DNA of 64,000 nucleotides, from the NCBI GenBank assembly GCA_045545095.1, contig JAZQAG010000018.1, positions 1 to 64,000 of the forward strand, read 5' to 3'. This document shows positions 7,713 through 17,410 of this stretch, one piece after another. Position numbers and translations under genes: made by a program. The notes under the pieces were generated by a model. It searched no databases. It worked only from the letters and a program-made list of their open reading frames with translations, and was not told the origin of the DNA. Source of the stretch: Phocaeicola_A sp045545095 (lineage in GTDB: Bacteria; Bacteroidota; Bacteroidia; Bacteroidales; Bacteroidaceae). How positions within the stretch are numbered: position 1 is the first letter of the stretch; the number at the start of each line of letters is the position of its first letter.

Positions 7713-10700
7713 TAAAATTCCTATTACACAGACCCATTGCCGTATTTATGGCATTTACAGCCTGCTTTATAGTAGGTATCGTGACGTACAAGACGTTACC
7801 CATATCGCTGTTGCCTGATATAGCCATCCCTGAAATCACTGTGCAGGTGACAGGGGAAAACAGTTCTGCCCGCGAATTGGAAAATACTGTAATGCGCACC
7901 CTACGTGCCCAACTGATGCAGGTGGGGCGATTGGAAGACTTGCGCAGTGAAACACGCGACGGTTCAGGAATTGTCCGTATGCGCTTTACCCACGGCACAA
8001 ACACTGACCTGGCTTTTATCGAAGTGAATGAAAAAATTGATGTAGCCATGAGCCATCTCCCCAAAGAGACAGAACGGCCAAGGGTCATCAAAGCCAGTGC
8101 AGCGGATATACCGGTGCTGTATCTGAATCTTACAGAGAAGAGTGGACCCCATCCCGACCATCTCCGTCGCTTTAAGCTCCCCGATTGCTGTGCCAGCTCG
8201 CAATCGCCCCAAGGGGAAGGAGTGATTACTCAGACTATTGACAAGCAAGACAATTCACTCCCCTCCCTTGTGGAGGGGCAAGGGGGAGGGTCTTCCTCTG
8301 AATTCCTCTCCCTCTGCGACTTTGCCGAAAATGTGGTGCGCCGCCGTATCGAGCAGTTGTCAGAGGTAGCTATGGTGGACATCTCCGGGCTGACACACAA
8401 GCAGGTGCAGATTGTGCCCAAACATCATAAGATGGATGCGTTGGGTATGACCATCGATGACATCGAAAATGCCCTGGCCAACAGCAATGTAGAACCGGGC
8501 AGTATGACGGTACGGGAAGGATACTATGAGTACAACATCCGTTTCTCGACCGTGGTACGTACGATAGAGGACATCGAAAACATTCCGCTCCGTCACGAAG
8601 GGCGCATCATGAAGATGAAAGAGTTGGCCGACATCCGTTTGGTGCCTGTCGCAGAATCGGGGATTACCACCTATAACGGGAAACGGAGCGTCAGTCTGGC
8701 CATCATCAAACAGGCTGACGAAAACATGGAACAGATGAAATCGGCACTGAACAAGACCATCCGTTCATTGGAACGAGCCAATCCAAACATCATGTTCAGT
8801 GTCAGCCGCAACCAGACAGAGTTGTTGGACTACACACTTAGCAATCTGCAACAGAACCTGACACTCGGTTTTCTGTTCATCTTGATCGTGGCTGTGCTGT
8901 TCATGGGAGGGGTGCGTTCACCCATTGTGATAGGCGTATGTATGGTGGTGGCTATCGTCATCAGTTTCATCTTCTTCTACCTGTTCGGCATGTCGCTTAA
9001 CATCATATCTTTGTCGGGACTGATTCTTGCCGAAGGTATGATGATAGACAATGCCATCATTGTGACGGAGAACATCACCCAATACCGCGATAAAGGGTAT
9101 GCCTTGGAGGAGGCTTGTGCACGGGGCACCCACGAGGTAATCACCCCGATGCTCTCCTCCTCGCTCACTACCATTGCCGTATTCTTTCCCTTAGTATTTA
9201 TCAGTGGTATTGCCGGAGCCATCTTCTACGACGAAGCTTTTGCCGTGACCGTAGGACTGGTGGCATCGTACATCACTGGTATCATCTTGTTGCCGGTGTT
9301 GTATAAGATAGTGTTTGGCGACAAGCTACAAGCTACGAGTGAATCAACTACGAGTTCTCCATCCGGATGGTACTCGTCACTTGTAGCTCGTAGCTCATCA
9401 CTCGTAACTATATTCTACGACCGTGGAATAGATTGGGTATTCTCACACAAGAAAACGACTTTTGCTCTCACCCTACTTTCCTTCCCCTTGTGTGTACTGA
9501 TGTTCTACCTTATGCCTAAAGAGCGAATGCCACAGACGAGCCGAACAGAACTGGCGGTGTATATTGACTGGAACGAGAACATTCATTTGGATGACAATCG
9601 GAAGCGTGTAGAGGAATTGGAACAGTTCTTACGAGCGACGAGTGAATCAGCTACAAATGATGAGCTGCAAGCTACGAATTCTCCATCCGGATGGCACTCG
9701 TCACCTGTAACTCGTAACTCATCACTGATAGTTGAATCCCAAGCCCACATCGGTATCCAGCAGTATCTGTTGGAAAAGAGTCTTGTCTCCACGAGCGAAG
9801 CGGAACTGTATCTGCGGACAGCCACAACAGAACAGTTAGAAACATTGCAACTGGCTCTACAAAAGGAGCTGAGTGAAAAATATCCGCTTGCCACCGTAAA
9901 GTTCCACGAGCCCGAGAATGTGTTTGAACGGATATTCGACACCAATGAGCCGGAACTGGTGGTTGAGTTGCACAACAAAGACAAGGCCAAACAGAGCGAT
10001 ATGCAATTGCTAAGCAACATGGAGAATGACATCAATCGTATAGCCGGTGAAAAAAGTACAACGGCAACTACAGGGCAACAGATAAACTTGACCATCAACC
10101 GCGAGCGACTGTTGATGTATGGTGTATCCTATAACGAAATCATCCAACAACTGAAAACGGCTCTGCGCGATAACAAGATAGCCACCCTACGCTCGTATCA
10201 GGACTACCTGCCCATTACGGTAGCAGGAGGTGAACAGACCTTGGAGGGGATTCTGAATCGCACATTTGTAACCATTGAACCAACAGAGCGGAACATGGGA
10301 CAACACCGTGTACCCTTACGTACCTTTGTCACACAAACATTAGGGGAAGACCTCAAAACCATTACTGCCGGTACTGCGGGTGAATATATTCCCTATACTT
10401 TTGCTGAAACAGAAAATGCCAAAGAAATTACCGAAAAGGTAAGAGAATCTTTCCGGGGTAATCGGGATGGTTGGGAAGTGAACTTCTCGGGAGCCTTCTT
10501 CTCCAACGACCGGATGATTGACGAATTGGTGGTAGTGTTATTCATCTCTTTATTGTTGATGTACTTCATCCTGACCTCCCAATTCGGCAGTTTTGTGCAA
10601 CCCTTAATTGTGCTGATGGAAATCCCTATCGACGTGGGCTTTGCTTTGGTGGTGATGCATCTGCTTGGAATCAGTCTGAACCTGATGAGCGCCATCGGCA

Positions 10701-11002
10701 TTGTGGTGAGTTGTGGTATCATCATTAATGACTCCATTCTGAAACTGGATATGATCAATGTGTTACGCAATGGAGGTATGCCTTTAATGGAAGCCATACA
10801 CACGGCCGGAAGCCGAAGGTTGCGTTCCATCATCATGACCTCGCTGACCACCATCTTAGCGATGGTGCCCCTGTTGTTCACCAACGACTTCGGGTCGGAA
10901 TTGCAAAAGCCGCTCTCCATTGCAATGATTGCCACCATGACAGTGGGAACATTGGTCAGTCTGTTTGTGATACCGCTGATTTATTGGAGAATATATAAGT
11001 AA
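7709..11002 (+). CDS. RND efflux transporter with repeat-derived in-frame insertions
   Basis: Inner-membrane proton-driven exporter of 1097 residues with the two-fold AcrB plan: a first transmembrane helix, a porter domain, five helices from about residue 378, and the same again in the C-terminal half. The proton-relay helix reads GMMIDNAIIVTENI (Asp447, Asn448), keeping only one of the two aspartates found in AcrB. The protein is 50-80 residues longer than usual because of three low-complexity insertions: about residues 144-196, 538-567 and 642-674. The last two are copies of one palindromic DNA element. All keep the frame open. The substrate is unknown; the neighbourhood suggests a peptide or metabolite linked to the NVEALA proteins. 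Confidence 0.88.
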   Translation: MIKFLLHRPIAVFMAFTACFIVGIVTYKTLPISLLPDIAIPEITVQVTGENSSARELENTVMRTLRAQLMQVGRLEDLRSETRDGSGIVRMRFTHGTNTDLAFIEVNEKIDVAMSHLPKETERPRVIKASAADIPVLYLNLTEKSGPHPDHLRRFKLPDCCASSQSPQGEGVITQTIDKQDNSLPSLVEGQGGGSSSEFLSLCDFAENVVRRRIEQLSEVAMVDISGLTHKQVQIVPKHHKMDALGMTIDDIENALANSNVEPGSMTVREGYYEYNIRFSTVVRTIEDIENIPLRHEGRIMKMKELADIRLVPVAESGITTYNGKRSVSLAIIKQADENMEQMKSALNKTIRSLERANPNIMFSVSRNQTELLDYTLSNLQQNLTLGFLFILIVAVLFMGGVRSPIVIGVCMVVAIVISFIFFYLFGMSLNIISLSGLILAEGMMIDNAIIVTENITQYRDKGYALEEACARGTHEVITPMLSSSLTTIAVFFPLVFISGIAGAIFYDEAFAVTVGLVASYITGIILLPVLYKIVFGDKLQATSESTTSSPSGWYSSLVARSSSLVTIFYDRGIDWVFSHKKTTFALTLLSFPLCVLMFYLMPKERMPQTSRTELAVYIDWNENIHLDDNRKRVEELEQFLRATSESATNDELQATNSPSGWHSSPVTRNSSLIVESQAHIGIQQYLLEKSLVSTSEAELYLRTATTEQLETLQLALQKELSEKYPLATVKFHEPENVFERIFDTNEPELVVELHNKDKAKQSDMQLLSNMENDINRIAGEKSTTATTGQQINLTINRERLLMYGVSYNEIIQQLKTALRDNKIATLRSYQDYLPITVAGGEQTLEGILNRTFVTIEPTERNMGQHRVPLRTFVTQTLGEDLKTITAGTAGEYIPYTFAETENAKEITEKVRESFRGNRDGWEVNFSGAFFSNDRMIDELVVVLFISLLLMYFILTSQFGSFVQPLIVLMEIPIDVGFALVVMHLLGISLNLMSAIGIVVSCGIIINDSILKLDMINVLRNGGMPLMEAIHTAGSRRLRSIIMTSLTTILAMVPLLFTNDFGSELQKPLSIAMIATMTVGTLVSLFVIPLIYWRIYK
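8138..8305 (+). repeat. In-frame G/C-run insertion in the RND gene
   Basis: About 165 bases with composition unlike the flanks: runs such as CCCCAAGGGGAAGGAG and CCCTCCCTTGTGGAGGGG that form short inverted repeats. It interrupts the conserved segment between LYLNLTEKSG and CDFAENVVRRRIEQL, which are nearly adjacent in family members. It encodes a polar, glycine/serine-rich loop in the porter domain. It resembles the G/C-run intergenic repeats common in Bacteroides. Edges are approximate. Confidence 0.55.
9321..9408 (+). repeat. Palindromic repeat element, copy 1, inside RND gene
   Basis: Imperfect inverted repeat of about 88 bases centred on the perfect palindrome CCATCCGGATGG (9359-9370). 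The arms are built from ACAAGCTACGAGTGA-like words and their complements. It falls in the cytoplasmic linker after helix 6 and codes for a Ser/Thr-rich stretch (ATSESTTSSPSGWYSS) without breaking the frame. Copy 2 at 9634-9730 shares the centre and right arm. Confidence 0.75.
9634..9730 (+). repeat. Palindromic repeat element, copy 2, inside RND gene
   Basis: Second copy, about 97 bases, with the same palindromic centre CCATCCGGATGG (9683-9694) and almost the same right arm as 9321-9408. It adds a second Ser/Thr/Asn-rich stretch (NSPSGWHSSPVTRNSS) to the second porter domain while keeping the frame. Related but shorter sequence occurs outside genes near 27232-27262 and 27816-27846. Confidence 0.75.
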
Positions 11003-11025
11003 TTGTGGATTATAAATTATAAATT

Positions 11026-12501
11026 ATGAATTATAGATTATTGGTCAGTATGCTTGGAAGTATCTTGTTGACTGCTTCCATACAGGCACAGGAATTGCGT
11101 CTGACCTTGGACGATGCCATCAATATGGCGGCAGACAGTTCTTTGTCAGCCGTGAAAGCACAGCGCTCCTATTTGTCAGGGTACTGGGAATATAGAGCAT
11201 ACAAGGCTGCCCGTCTGCCGAGTCTGACGCTGAACCTGACACCGGCACAGTACAATAGGAACATTGTACAACGATACGACTCGGAGAATGACCGTGATGT
11301 GTTCCGAACACAACAGTCGTATTACGCTTCGGGCGGTTTGTCTATAAAACAGAACATCGACTGGACAGGTGGAACCTTGTACCTGAATTCAAATTTGGAC
11401 TTTTTGCGGAGTTTCGGAGACAGTCCCTATACCCAATTCAGTTCCGTTCCTTTTCGCATCGGTTACTCACAAAGTTTAGTGGGGTACAATCCGTTCAAAT
11501 GGGACAAACTGATAGAACCCCTGAAGTACGAACGGAAGAAGAAGGAACTGACCTACAACTTAGAACAAATTTCGGAAGAAGCGATTACCTGCTTTTTTGC
11601 CTTGGCACAGGCACAGGCAGAATATGACCTGGCAGTAAAGAACCTCGCTTCGTGTGACACCTTATATAGAATCGGATGTGACCGACACCAGATTGCTTCC
11701 ATCTCGAAAGCTGACCTCCAAACTTTGAAGTTGGATGTCATCAATGCCAACAATACACTCAAGAACAGTGAAATATCGTTGCGGCGTGCCATGTTCCAGT
11801 TGGCCTCGTTCCTGAACATCGGGAAAGAACAGAAGTTGAAGTTGAGTCTGCCCGAACGTCCAAGAGCATTTACTATCTCGGCGGACGAGGCGTTGGCATA
11901 CGCACGAGAGAACAATCCTGAATTCTTAGCTCTAAAACAGAATCTGCTTGAAAGCAAACAAACTGTTGAACGTACTAAAAAGGAAAGTGGTATCAATGCG
12001 AGCATAAATGCCAGCATCGGTTTCAATCAAGTGGGAAGTGAATTTAAGGATGTCTGGCAAAACCTGTTACAACAGGATATGGTATCGGTCAGTCTGACAA
12101 TACCCATTCTTGATTGGGGGGTACGCAAAGGCAAGTACAATATGGCACGGAATAATTTGAACGTGGTAGAAATCTCATCACGCCAAACGGAACAAGAGAT
12201 AGAAGAAGAGGTGGTGATGACAGTAAACGCCTTCAATGTACAATGTGGAATGATAGAGAGTGCCGAAGAGGCCAAACAGTTAGCGGAATCGGCCTACGAA
12301 GATACCCGTATGCGCTTCATCATCGGTAAGTCGGACATCAACAGCCTGTCCATGGCTCTGACCCGTAAGGATACAGCGGAGAAAAACTATATCGCAGCCT
12401 TGCGCAACTACTGGTTGAGTTACTACAAAATACGCAGACTGACCATGTTTGATTTTACAAAAAACTGTCAGGTACAAACCAATGAACATATTATTGAATG
12501 A
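11026..12501 (+). CDS. TolC-family outer-membrane efflux channel
   Basis: A 491-residue outer-membrane factor. Signal peptide about residues 1-22 (ends IQAQ). It then shows the two-fold repeat of long coiled-coil helices and short strands of the TolC family: LTLDDAINMAADSS opens the first half and FTISADEALAYARENNPEF opens the second. It starts 23 bases after the RND gene and completes a tripartite pump with the genes at 6615 and 7709. The channel lets the pump deliver its substrate straight to the cell exterior. Confidence 0.9.
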   Translation: MNYRLLVSMLGSILLTASIQAQELRLTLDDAINMAADSSLSAVKAQRSYLSGYWEYRAYKAARLPSLTLNLTPAQYNRNIVQRYDSENDRDVFRTQQSYYASGGLSIKQNIDWTGGTLYLNSNLDFLRSFGDSPYTQFSSVPFRIGYSQSLVGYNPFKWDKLIEPLKYERKKKELTYNLEQISEEAITCFFALAQAQAEYDLAVKNLASCDTLYRIGCDRHQIASISKADLQTLKLDVINANNTLKNSEISLRRAMFQLASFLNIGKEQKLKLSLPERPRAFTISADEALAYARENNPEFLALKQNLLESKQTVERTKKESGINASINASIGFNQVGSEFKDVWQNLLQQDMVSVSLTIPILDWGVRKGKYNMARNNLNVVEISSRQTEQEIEEEVVMTVNAFNVQCGMIESAEEAKQLAESAYEDTRMRFIIGKSDINSLSMALTRKDTAEKNYIAALRNYWLSYYKIRRLTMFDFTKNCQVQTNEHIIE

Positions 12502-12659
12502 GAATAACTGTAAACAATTATTAGAGAGCAAAATCAATTAACACATTGTGCCATTCGTGGGATACCATTGGATGGCAGACGAGTCAAAGTTTCCGCTCGT
12601 TTGTAAGACAAAGATGAACACGCAATCAATTAATTCGCAAATTTTAAATTATTTTTCAA

Positions 12660-13025
12660 ATGAAGAAAAAACTTTTTGGAACAATGGTTGCAGTTGCTGC
12701 CATGTCCGCAGGTTACAGTAGTACGTATGATGCACAGAATGAAAGCGAGTTGACAGGAGTAGCATTGGCTAATGTGGAAGCGTTGGCAAACAATACAGAG
12801 GGATATTCGAACGAAAGGCCAAGATACATTAATAAAACGGAAACGAAAGATAGGGTATCTACTAAAACTGAAATAAATAAAGATGGTATCAAAATCGAAT
12901 TCAAAAGAGAGTGTACCGATGTTATCACTTATTGTAAACACACCGGAGAAAAAGAAGATATTTGTTATGTTGATTTAAATGGAACAAAGACGACATGTGG
13001 ACAATGGGAAGAAAACCAAGATTGA
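12660..13025 (+). CDS. NVEALA-family small secreted protein
   Basis: A 121-residue protein with a signal-like N terminus (MKKKLFGTMVAVAAMSAGYS), a polar spacer rich in acidic residues (AQNESELTGV), and the exact signature ALANVEALANN at about residues 35-45. The tail after ALA is about 78 residues, highly charged, and has four cysteines, fewer than the copy at 176-505. The gene ends 31 bases inside the next gene, copying the arrangement of the first pair. It is probably exported and may be cut after ALA; its role is unknown. Gene start is supported by the basic MKKK signal. Confidence 0.8.
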   Translation: MKKKLFGTMVAVAAMSAGYSSTYDAQNESELTGVALANVEALANNTEGYSNERPRYINKTETKDRVSTKTEINKDGIKIEFKRECTDVITYCKHTGEKEDICYVDLNGTKTTCGQWEENQD

Positions 13026-14122
13026 TATTCTTAATTGTATTGATTATCACTACAGCTGTTAGCTGTAGTGATAATTACAAAGAATATCCTATTATTAAAG
13101 TCGATAACGCTATCAATGCAGGTAATGAGATAATAGAAAAATTCATTAGCATAGATTGTTTAATACCTATCAGAGATAATAAAATTCTTTTGGGCACTTG
13201 TGATAAAGTATTAACTTACGATTCTTTAGTCTATATATTAGATCAAGAACGTATCTTGGTTATAAATAAAGAAGGAACATTGCATGCTGAAATTAACCAA
13301 ATAGGAATGGGACCTGGTGAATATTCAGAAATTACAGATTTTGAGATTGACACAAATGGTAATATCCTATTGTATTGCAGTGATGAGCAAAAGGTTTTGA
13401 CTTATACTTGTGATGGGAAATTTATATCTCAAGAAAGGGTCTGTGACGGGACTGACATTTGTCTTTTACGAAATGGAGATATAGCCGTGTATCGAAACAT
13501 TTATTCAGATACTATTGCATCAGTATATAGGAGGAATGGTAAGCAACATATGCATTATAAATTCGAGGATAAACGACCAAATATCCTTCTACAAAATGGA
13601 GGAGGCATAATAGAATATAATGACTCATTATATCTGACGAATCCACTGGATTATAACATATATAAATGTGAAAATGGAAAGATTACTCCTATAGTCGGAT
13701 TTGATTTTGCAGAAAGAAATTTGACTGTAGAGATGCGGCAGGAACAAAACCCACGTAAAATATTAAAAACAATACATGAGCACGAAAAAATTTTGCACAT
13801 AGATTGTTTGAATATTAGGCCTAATTTCATTTTGTTAAGGCCCAGTGACTCAAAATTTATTATTTATGACATATTTGAAGATTGCACATACAAGTTCGGT
13901 AAAATAAAAAATCCATATAGCAGTATTTTATGTTCTCCAATATATACAACCAGTTATGATAATAGTTTTGCTGGATTTGTTTTAGCAAGCAATATTGAAG
14001 AGTCCTTATTACCTGTTACAGATTCAGAAGTTGAACGTTATCCATTCTTGAAAATCCTTTCAAATCCAAATGTGAAAGATTACTTAGGAAATGATTGGAT
14101 TGTTATTGGACATTTCAAATAA
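12995..14122 (+). CDS. 6-bladed beta-propeller lipoprotein (paired with NVEALA gene)
   Basis: A 375-residue protein starting inside the preceding NVEALA gene. The signal LIFLIVLIITTAVSC gives a clear lipobox with the acylated cysteine near residue 24. The remainder has the propeller repeat pattern with the hallmark GMGPGEYSEI near residue 105 and strand pairs such as NILLYCSDEQKVLTY. It is the full-length reference for the damaged copy at 2021-2972. As with the first pair, coupled translation with the NVEALA gene is implied. Likely location is the periplasm or cell surface; partner binding is inferred from pairing. Confidence 0.78.
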   Translation: MWTMGRKPRLIFLIVLIITTAVSCSDNYKEYPIIKVDNAINAGNEIIEKFISIDCLIPIRDNKILLGTCDKVLTYDSLVYILDQERILVINKEGTLHAEINQIGMGPGEYSEITDFEIDTNGNILLYCSDEQKVLTYTCDGKFISQERVCDGTDICLLRNGDIAVYRNIYSDTIASVYRRNGKQHMHYKFEDKRPNILLQNGGGIIEYNDSLYLTNPLDYNIYKCENGKITPIVGFDFAERNLTVEMRQEQNPRKILKTIHEHEKILHIDCLNIRPNFILLRPSDSKFIIYDIFEDCTYKFGKIKNPYSSILCSPIYTTSYDNSFAGFVLASNIEESLLPVTDSEVERYPFLKILSNPNVKDYLGNDWIVIGHFK

Positions 14123-14147
14123 CTATTGGAAACAAAATGTAAAAAGT

Positions 14148-17100
14148 ATGAACAAATCCGTCCGAGCATCCTCTTTTCCCCTCCTTGTCAGCTTCCTCTG
14201 TCTCGCATTGGTCGGTGCGATCCTGTTGCCAATGCTTACCGTGCGTCTGCAACCGCTGCACTACAATCCGTCCCTGACGGTCAGTTACAGTCTGCCCAAC
14301 AGTTCGGCACGGGTGGTAGAGATGGAGGTGACTTCAAAATTGGAAGGATTATTGGCAAGAATGAAAGGGGTGAGGAGTATCAACTCGACCTCGCAAAACG
14401 GGAAAGGGAGTATCCGCGTGAACCTTGACAAACATGCCAACATTGAGAGTTTACGGTTGGAAGCCTCCTCCATCATCCGACAAACGTGGGCAGATTTACC
14501 AGATGGGACCAGTTATCCACAGGTAACCGTGAATACCCCCAAAGACCAGAATCAAAGTCCGTTTTTGACCTATACCATCCATGCAGCAGCATCTCCTACA
14601 CATATCCAAAGCTATGTAGAAGAACATATGCAGCCGGTGCTTGCCCGGATGGATGGAGTATATCAGGTGGGAGTAAGCGGTGCCACACCAATGGAATGGC
14701 GGCTGACCTACAATCCGCATCAGTTGGAAACGTTGGGTATCAGCTATAGGGACATACAGAGTGCCATAAGTTCTTATTACGGGACAGCATTCATCGGGAA
14801 AGTACAGACCGGGGATAATGAATGGTGCCAACTTGCCATCATGCCAGAAAAGTATATCGGTGAAGGACTTCCGTTGGAACGCATATTCGTAAAGGACAAA
14901 GAGGGAAATCTGCTACGGGTATCTGAATTGGTCAATGTACTGCATGTGGAAGCTTCCCCACAAAGCTACTTCCGCATCAACGGGCTGAACTCCATCTACC
15001 TCTCCATTACGGCAGAAGAGGATGCTAACCAACTGACATTAGGGGATGAGATAAAGGCTGTCATGGAAAACATGAAAAAGGAGATGCCCGAAGGTTATGA
15101 GGTACACATCGGGTACGATGCCACGGAATACATCGGACAGGAATTGGACAAGATTTATTTCCGTTGCGGATTGACGGTACTCATCCTGCTGGCATTTGTA
15201 TTACTTATGACGCGACAATGGAAATACACCTTCTTAGTAGTGACAAGCCTGGCAGTGAACTTGCTGATGGCTGTCGTCATCTATTACTTTTCGGGAATAG
15301 ACATCCAATTATATTCGCTTGCGGGTATTACGATATCGCTCAACCTCATCATAGACAATACCATCGTGATGACGGATCATATCCTACACCGACATAACCT
15401 GAAAGCATACCTGTCCATACTGGCTGCCACCCTCACCACGATATGTGCATTGGGTGTAGTACTCTTTCTGGACGATGGGTTGAGAGCCAAACTGATGGAT
15501 TTCTCTATTGTGGTGATTATCAATCTGGCTGTATCACTGGTGACGGCATTGTTGTTTGTCCCTGCCATGATGGAGAAATTGGGAATGACAAATAGGGGAA
15601 GAAAAGGGAAAAGTGAAGAACGAGGAACTAAAAGATGGAGCAGATACGCAATCTATTTCACACATGGATATGGAAACATGATTCGTTTTGTTTGCTGTCA
15701 TAAGGTATGGGCTTGTGTGATACTTGTCCTTGCTTTCGGTTTGCCGGTATTCCTACTTCCTGAGAAAATGGAGGATGACAAAGGGTGGCACAAGTGGTAC
15801 AACACCACGTTGGGAAGTGACTATTACAAAGAAAAGATACGCCCGATAGTCAATACTGCCTTGGGAGGAACTTGGAGACTGTTTGTGGAAAAGGTATATG
15901 AAGGAAGCTATTTCGACGAGAAACATGAAACGGTGCTGCATGTGACAGCCACCCTTCCCAACGGAAGTACTCTGGAACAGATGAACAACCTCATCGGACG
16001 TATGGAAGAGATTCTGAAAGGATATGGCGATATCAAACAGTTCCATACACAAGTACATAGTGCTTACCAAGCAACCATTGATATCTATTTCCCGAAAGAG
16101 CACCAATACAGTAGTTTCCCTTACCAACTGAAATCGGAAATCACTTCTCGAGCATTAGAACTGGGTGGAGGAAGCTGGAGCATATACGGACTTGAAGACC
16201 AGGGGTTCAACAACGATGTACGCGAAACGGCAGGATCGTATCGGGTCAAGCTGAAAGGATACAATTATGACCAACTGAACGAATATGCAGAAAGACTCAG
16301 AGACACGTTGCTTACTCACCGACGTGTGAGAGATGTACAAATTGGTTCACAGTTCAAATGGTACAAGGAGGACTATCGAGAGTTTCTGTTCGACATTGAC
16401 ACTGAAAGACTAGCAGAAGCGGACATTACCCCGATGGAACTTTATAATTCTATGCGGGGAATATTTGCCCGCAACATCCATTGTGGGACATACCACACAA
16501 CAGAAGGGACAAATGAGAATATACGTTTGTCTTCATCGCAGGCAAACAGGTATGACACCTGGCAGTTGTCTTATCGTCCGCTACAAAGTGGAAAAGATAA
16601 AGAGTTCAAACTGTATCCGTTGGCCGATATCGGTATCACTCCACAAACCTCTGAGGTCAGAAAAAACAACCAGCAGTATGAATTGTGCCTACAATATGAA
16701 TATGTAGGGGCTTACCAAATGGGAACCAAAATGCTTGAACGGGAATTAGAAAAGTTCAACGAGCAATTACCTACGGGATACGAAGCAAAATCGGAAATGG
16801 GTGGAGGCCGATGGTCTGACAAGGACAACGGACAATATCTGTTACTGCTACTTATTGCAACAGTCATCTTTATCGTGACAAGCATCTTGTTCAACTCGTT
16901 GCGAAAGCCGTTTGCCATCCTGTTTGTAATACCTATATCCTTTATTGGGGTATTCCTTACATTCTGGCTGTTTGAGTTGAACTTTGACCAAGGAGGGTTT
17001 GCCGCCATGATACTTTTGTGCGGTATCACCGTGAATGCCGCCATCTACCTGTTGGATGAATACGGAAATATCCGAGAGAGCAAACCACACATGGACAGTG

Positions 17101-17333
17101 TGAAAGCTTACGTGAAAGCATGGAGCACAAAGATTGTACCGATTCTGCTTACCGTATTGTCCACAATCCTAGGATTTATCCCGTTCATTATCGGTAACAC
17201 CAAGGAAGGGTTCTGGTTCCCATTAGCCGCCGGCACTATCGGTGGATTGGTAATGTCGCTTGTCGGGATATTCCTGTTCCTGCCAATCTTCTGCATAACG
17301 AATACTCATAAAAAGAAGCAACAGTCTATATAA
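14148..17333 (+). CDS. Second RND-family transporter without its own adaptor
   Basis: A 1061-residue AcrB/HAE-like transporter. I start it at ATG 14148 (MNKSVRASSF), which lies 25 bases after the propeller gene and puts a normal first helix at residues 10-28; the longer frame from 14091 would overlap the propeller gene. The relay helix reads LNLIIDNTIVMTDH (Asp403, Asn404), again one aspartate short of AcrB, so this change is shared by both pumps. No adaptor or channel follows, so it may use the ones at 6615 and 11026 or form a heteromer with the first pump. A basic polar linker near residues 480-500 (RGRKGKSEERGTKRW) looks like added low-complexity sequence. Confidence 0.85.
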   Translation: MNKSVRASSFPLLVSFLCLALVGAILLPMLTVRLQPLHYNPSLTVSYSLPNSSARVVEMEVTSKLEGLLARMKGVRSINSTSQNGKGSIRVNLDKHANIESLRLEASSIIRQTWADLPDGTSYPQVTVNTPKDQNQSPFLTYTIHAAASPTHIQSYVEEHMQPVLARMDGVYQVGVSGATPMEWRLTYNPHQLETLGISYRDIQSAISSYYGTAFIGKVQTGDNEWCQLAIMPEKYIGEGLPLERIFVKDKEGNLLRVSELVNVLHVEASPQSYFRINGLNSIYLSITAEEDANQLTLGDEIKAVMENMKKEMPEGYEVHIGYDATEYIGQELDKIYFRCGLTVLILLAFVLLMTRQWKYTFLVVTSLAVNLLMAVVIYYFSGIDIQLYSLAGITISLNLIIDNTIVMTDHILHRHNLKAYLSILAATLTTICALGVVLFLDDGLRAKLMDFSIVVIINLAVSLVTALLFVPAMMEKLGMTNRGRKGKSEERGTKRWSRYAIYFTHGYGNMIRFVCCHKVWACVILVLAFGLPVFLLPEKMEDDKGWHKWYNTTLGSDYYKEKIRPIVNTALGGTWRLFVEKVYEGSYFDEKHETVLHVTATLPNGSTLEQMNNLIGRMEEILKGYGDIKQFHTQVHSAYQATIDIYFPKEHQYSSFPYQLKSEITSRALELGGGSWSIYGLEDQGFNNDVRETAGSYRVKLKGYNYDQLNEYAERLRDTLLTHRRVRDVQIGSQFKWYKEDYREFLFDIDTERLAEADITPMELYNSMRGIFARNIHCGTYHTTEGTNENIRLSSSQANRYDTWQLSYRPLQSGKDKEFKLYPLADIGITPQTSEVRKNNQQYELCLQYEYVGAYQMGTKMLERELEKFNEQLPTGYEAKSEMGGGRWSDKDNGQYLLLLLIATVIFIVTSILFNSLRKPFAILFVIPISFIGVFLTFWLFELNFDQGGFAAMILLCGITVNAAIYLLDEYGNIRESKPHMDSVKAYVKAWSTKIVPILLTVLSTILGFIPFIIGNTKEGFWFPLAAGTIGGLVMSLVGIFLFLPIFCITNTHKKKQQSI

Positions 17334-17360
17334 AATCATCGAGGTGGTCAAACATCTACT

Positions 17361-17403
17361 TTAACGATGCCCATTTACACGGTCTAAGGATGGGCATCGT
17401 TAA
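17361..17403. terminator. 14-bp perfect hairpin after the second RND gene
   Basis: TTAACGATGCCCAT (17361-17374) pairs perfectly with ATGGGCATCGTTAA (17390-17403) across a 15-base loop. It lies between convergent genes (RND ending 17333 and barrel gene ending 17593), so it can act for both strands. There is no long T run, so termination is inferred from the stem and its position. Confidence 0.6.
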
Positions 17404-17410
17404 CACCTTA

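Noticed and set aside
7709..11002. RND gene as a heavy-metal (CusA) pump
   Set aside because: No metal-binding methionine cluster is evident, and no metal genes are nearby.
14091..14147. Earlier start for the second RND gene
   Set aside because: It lies within the propeller gene and puts 19 polar residues before the first helix; ATG 14148 fits the family.
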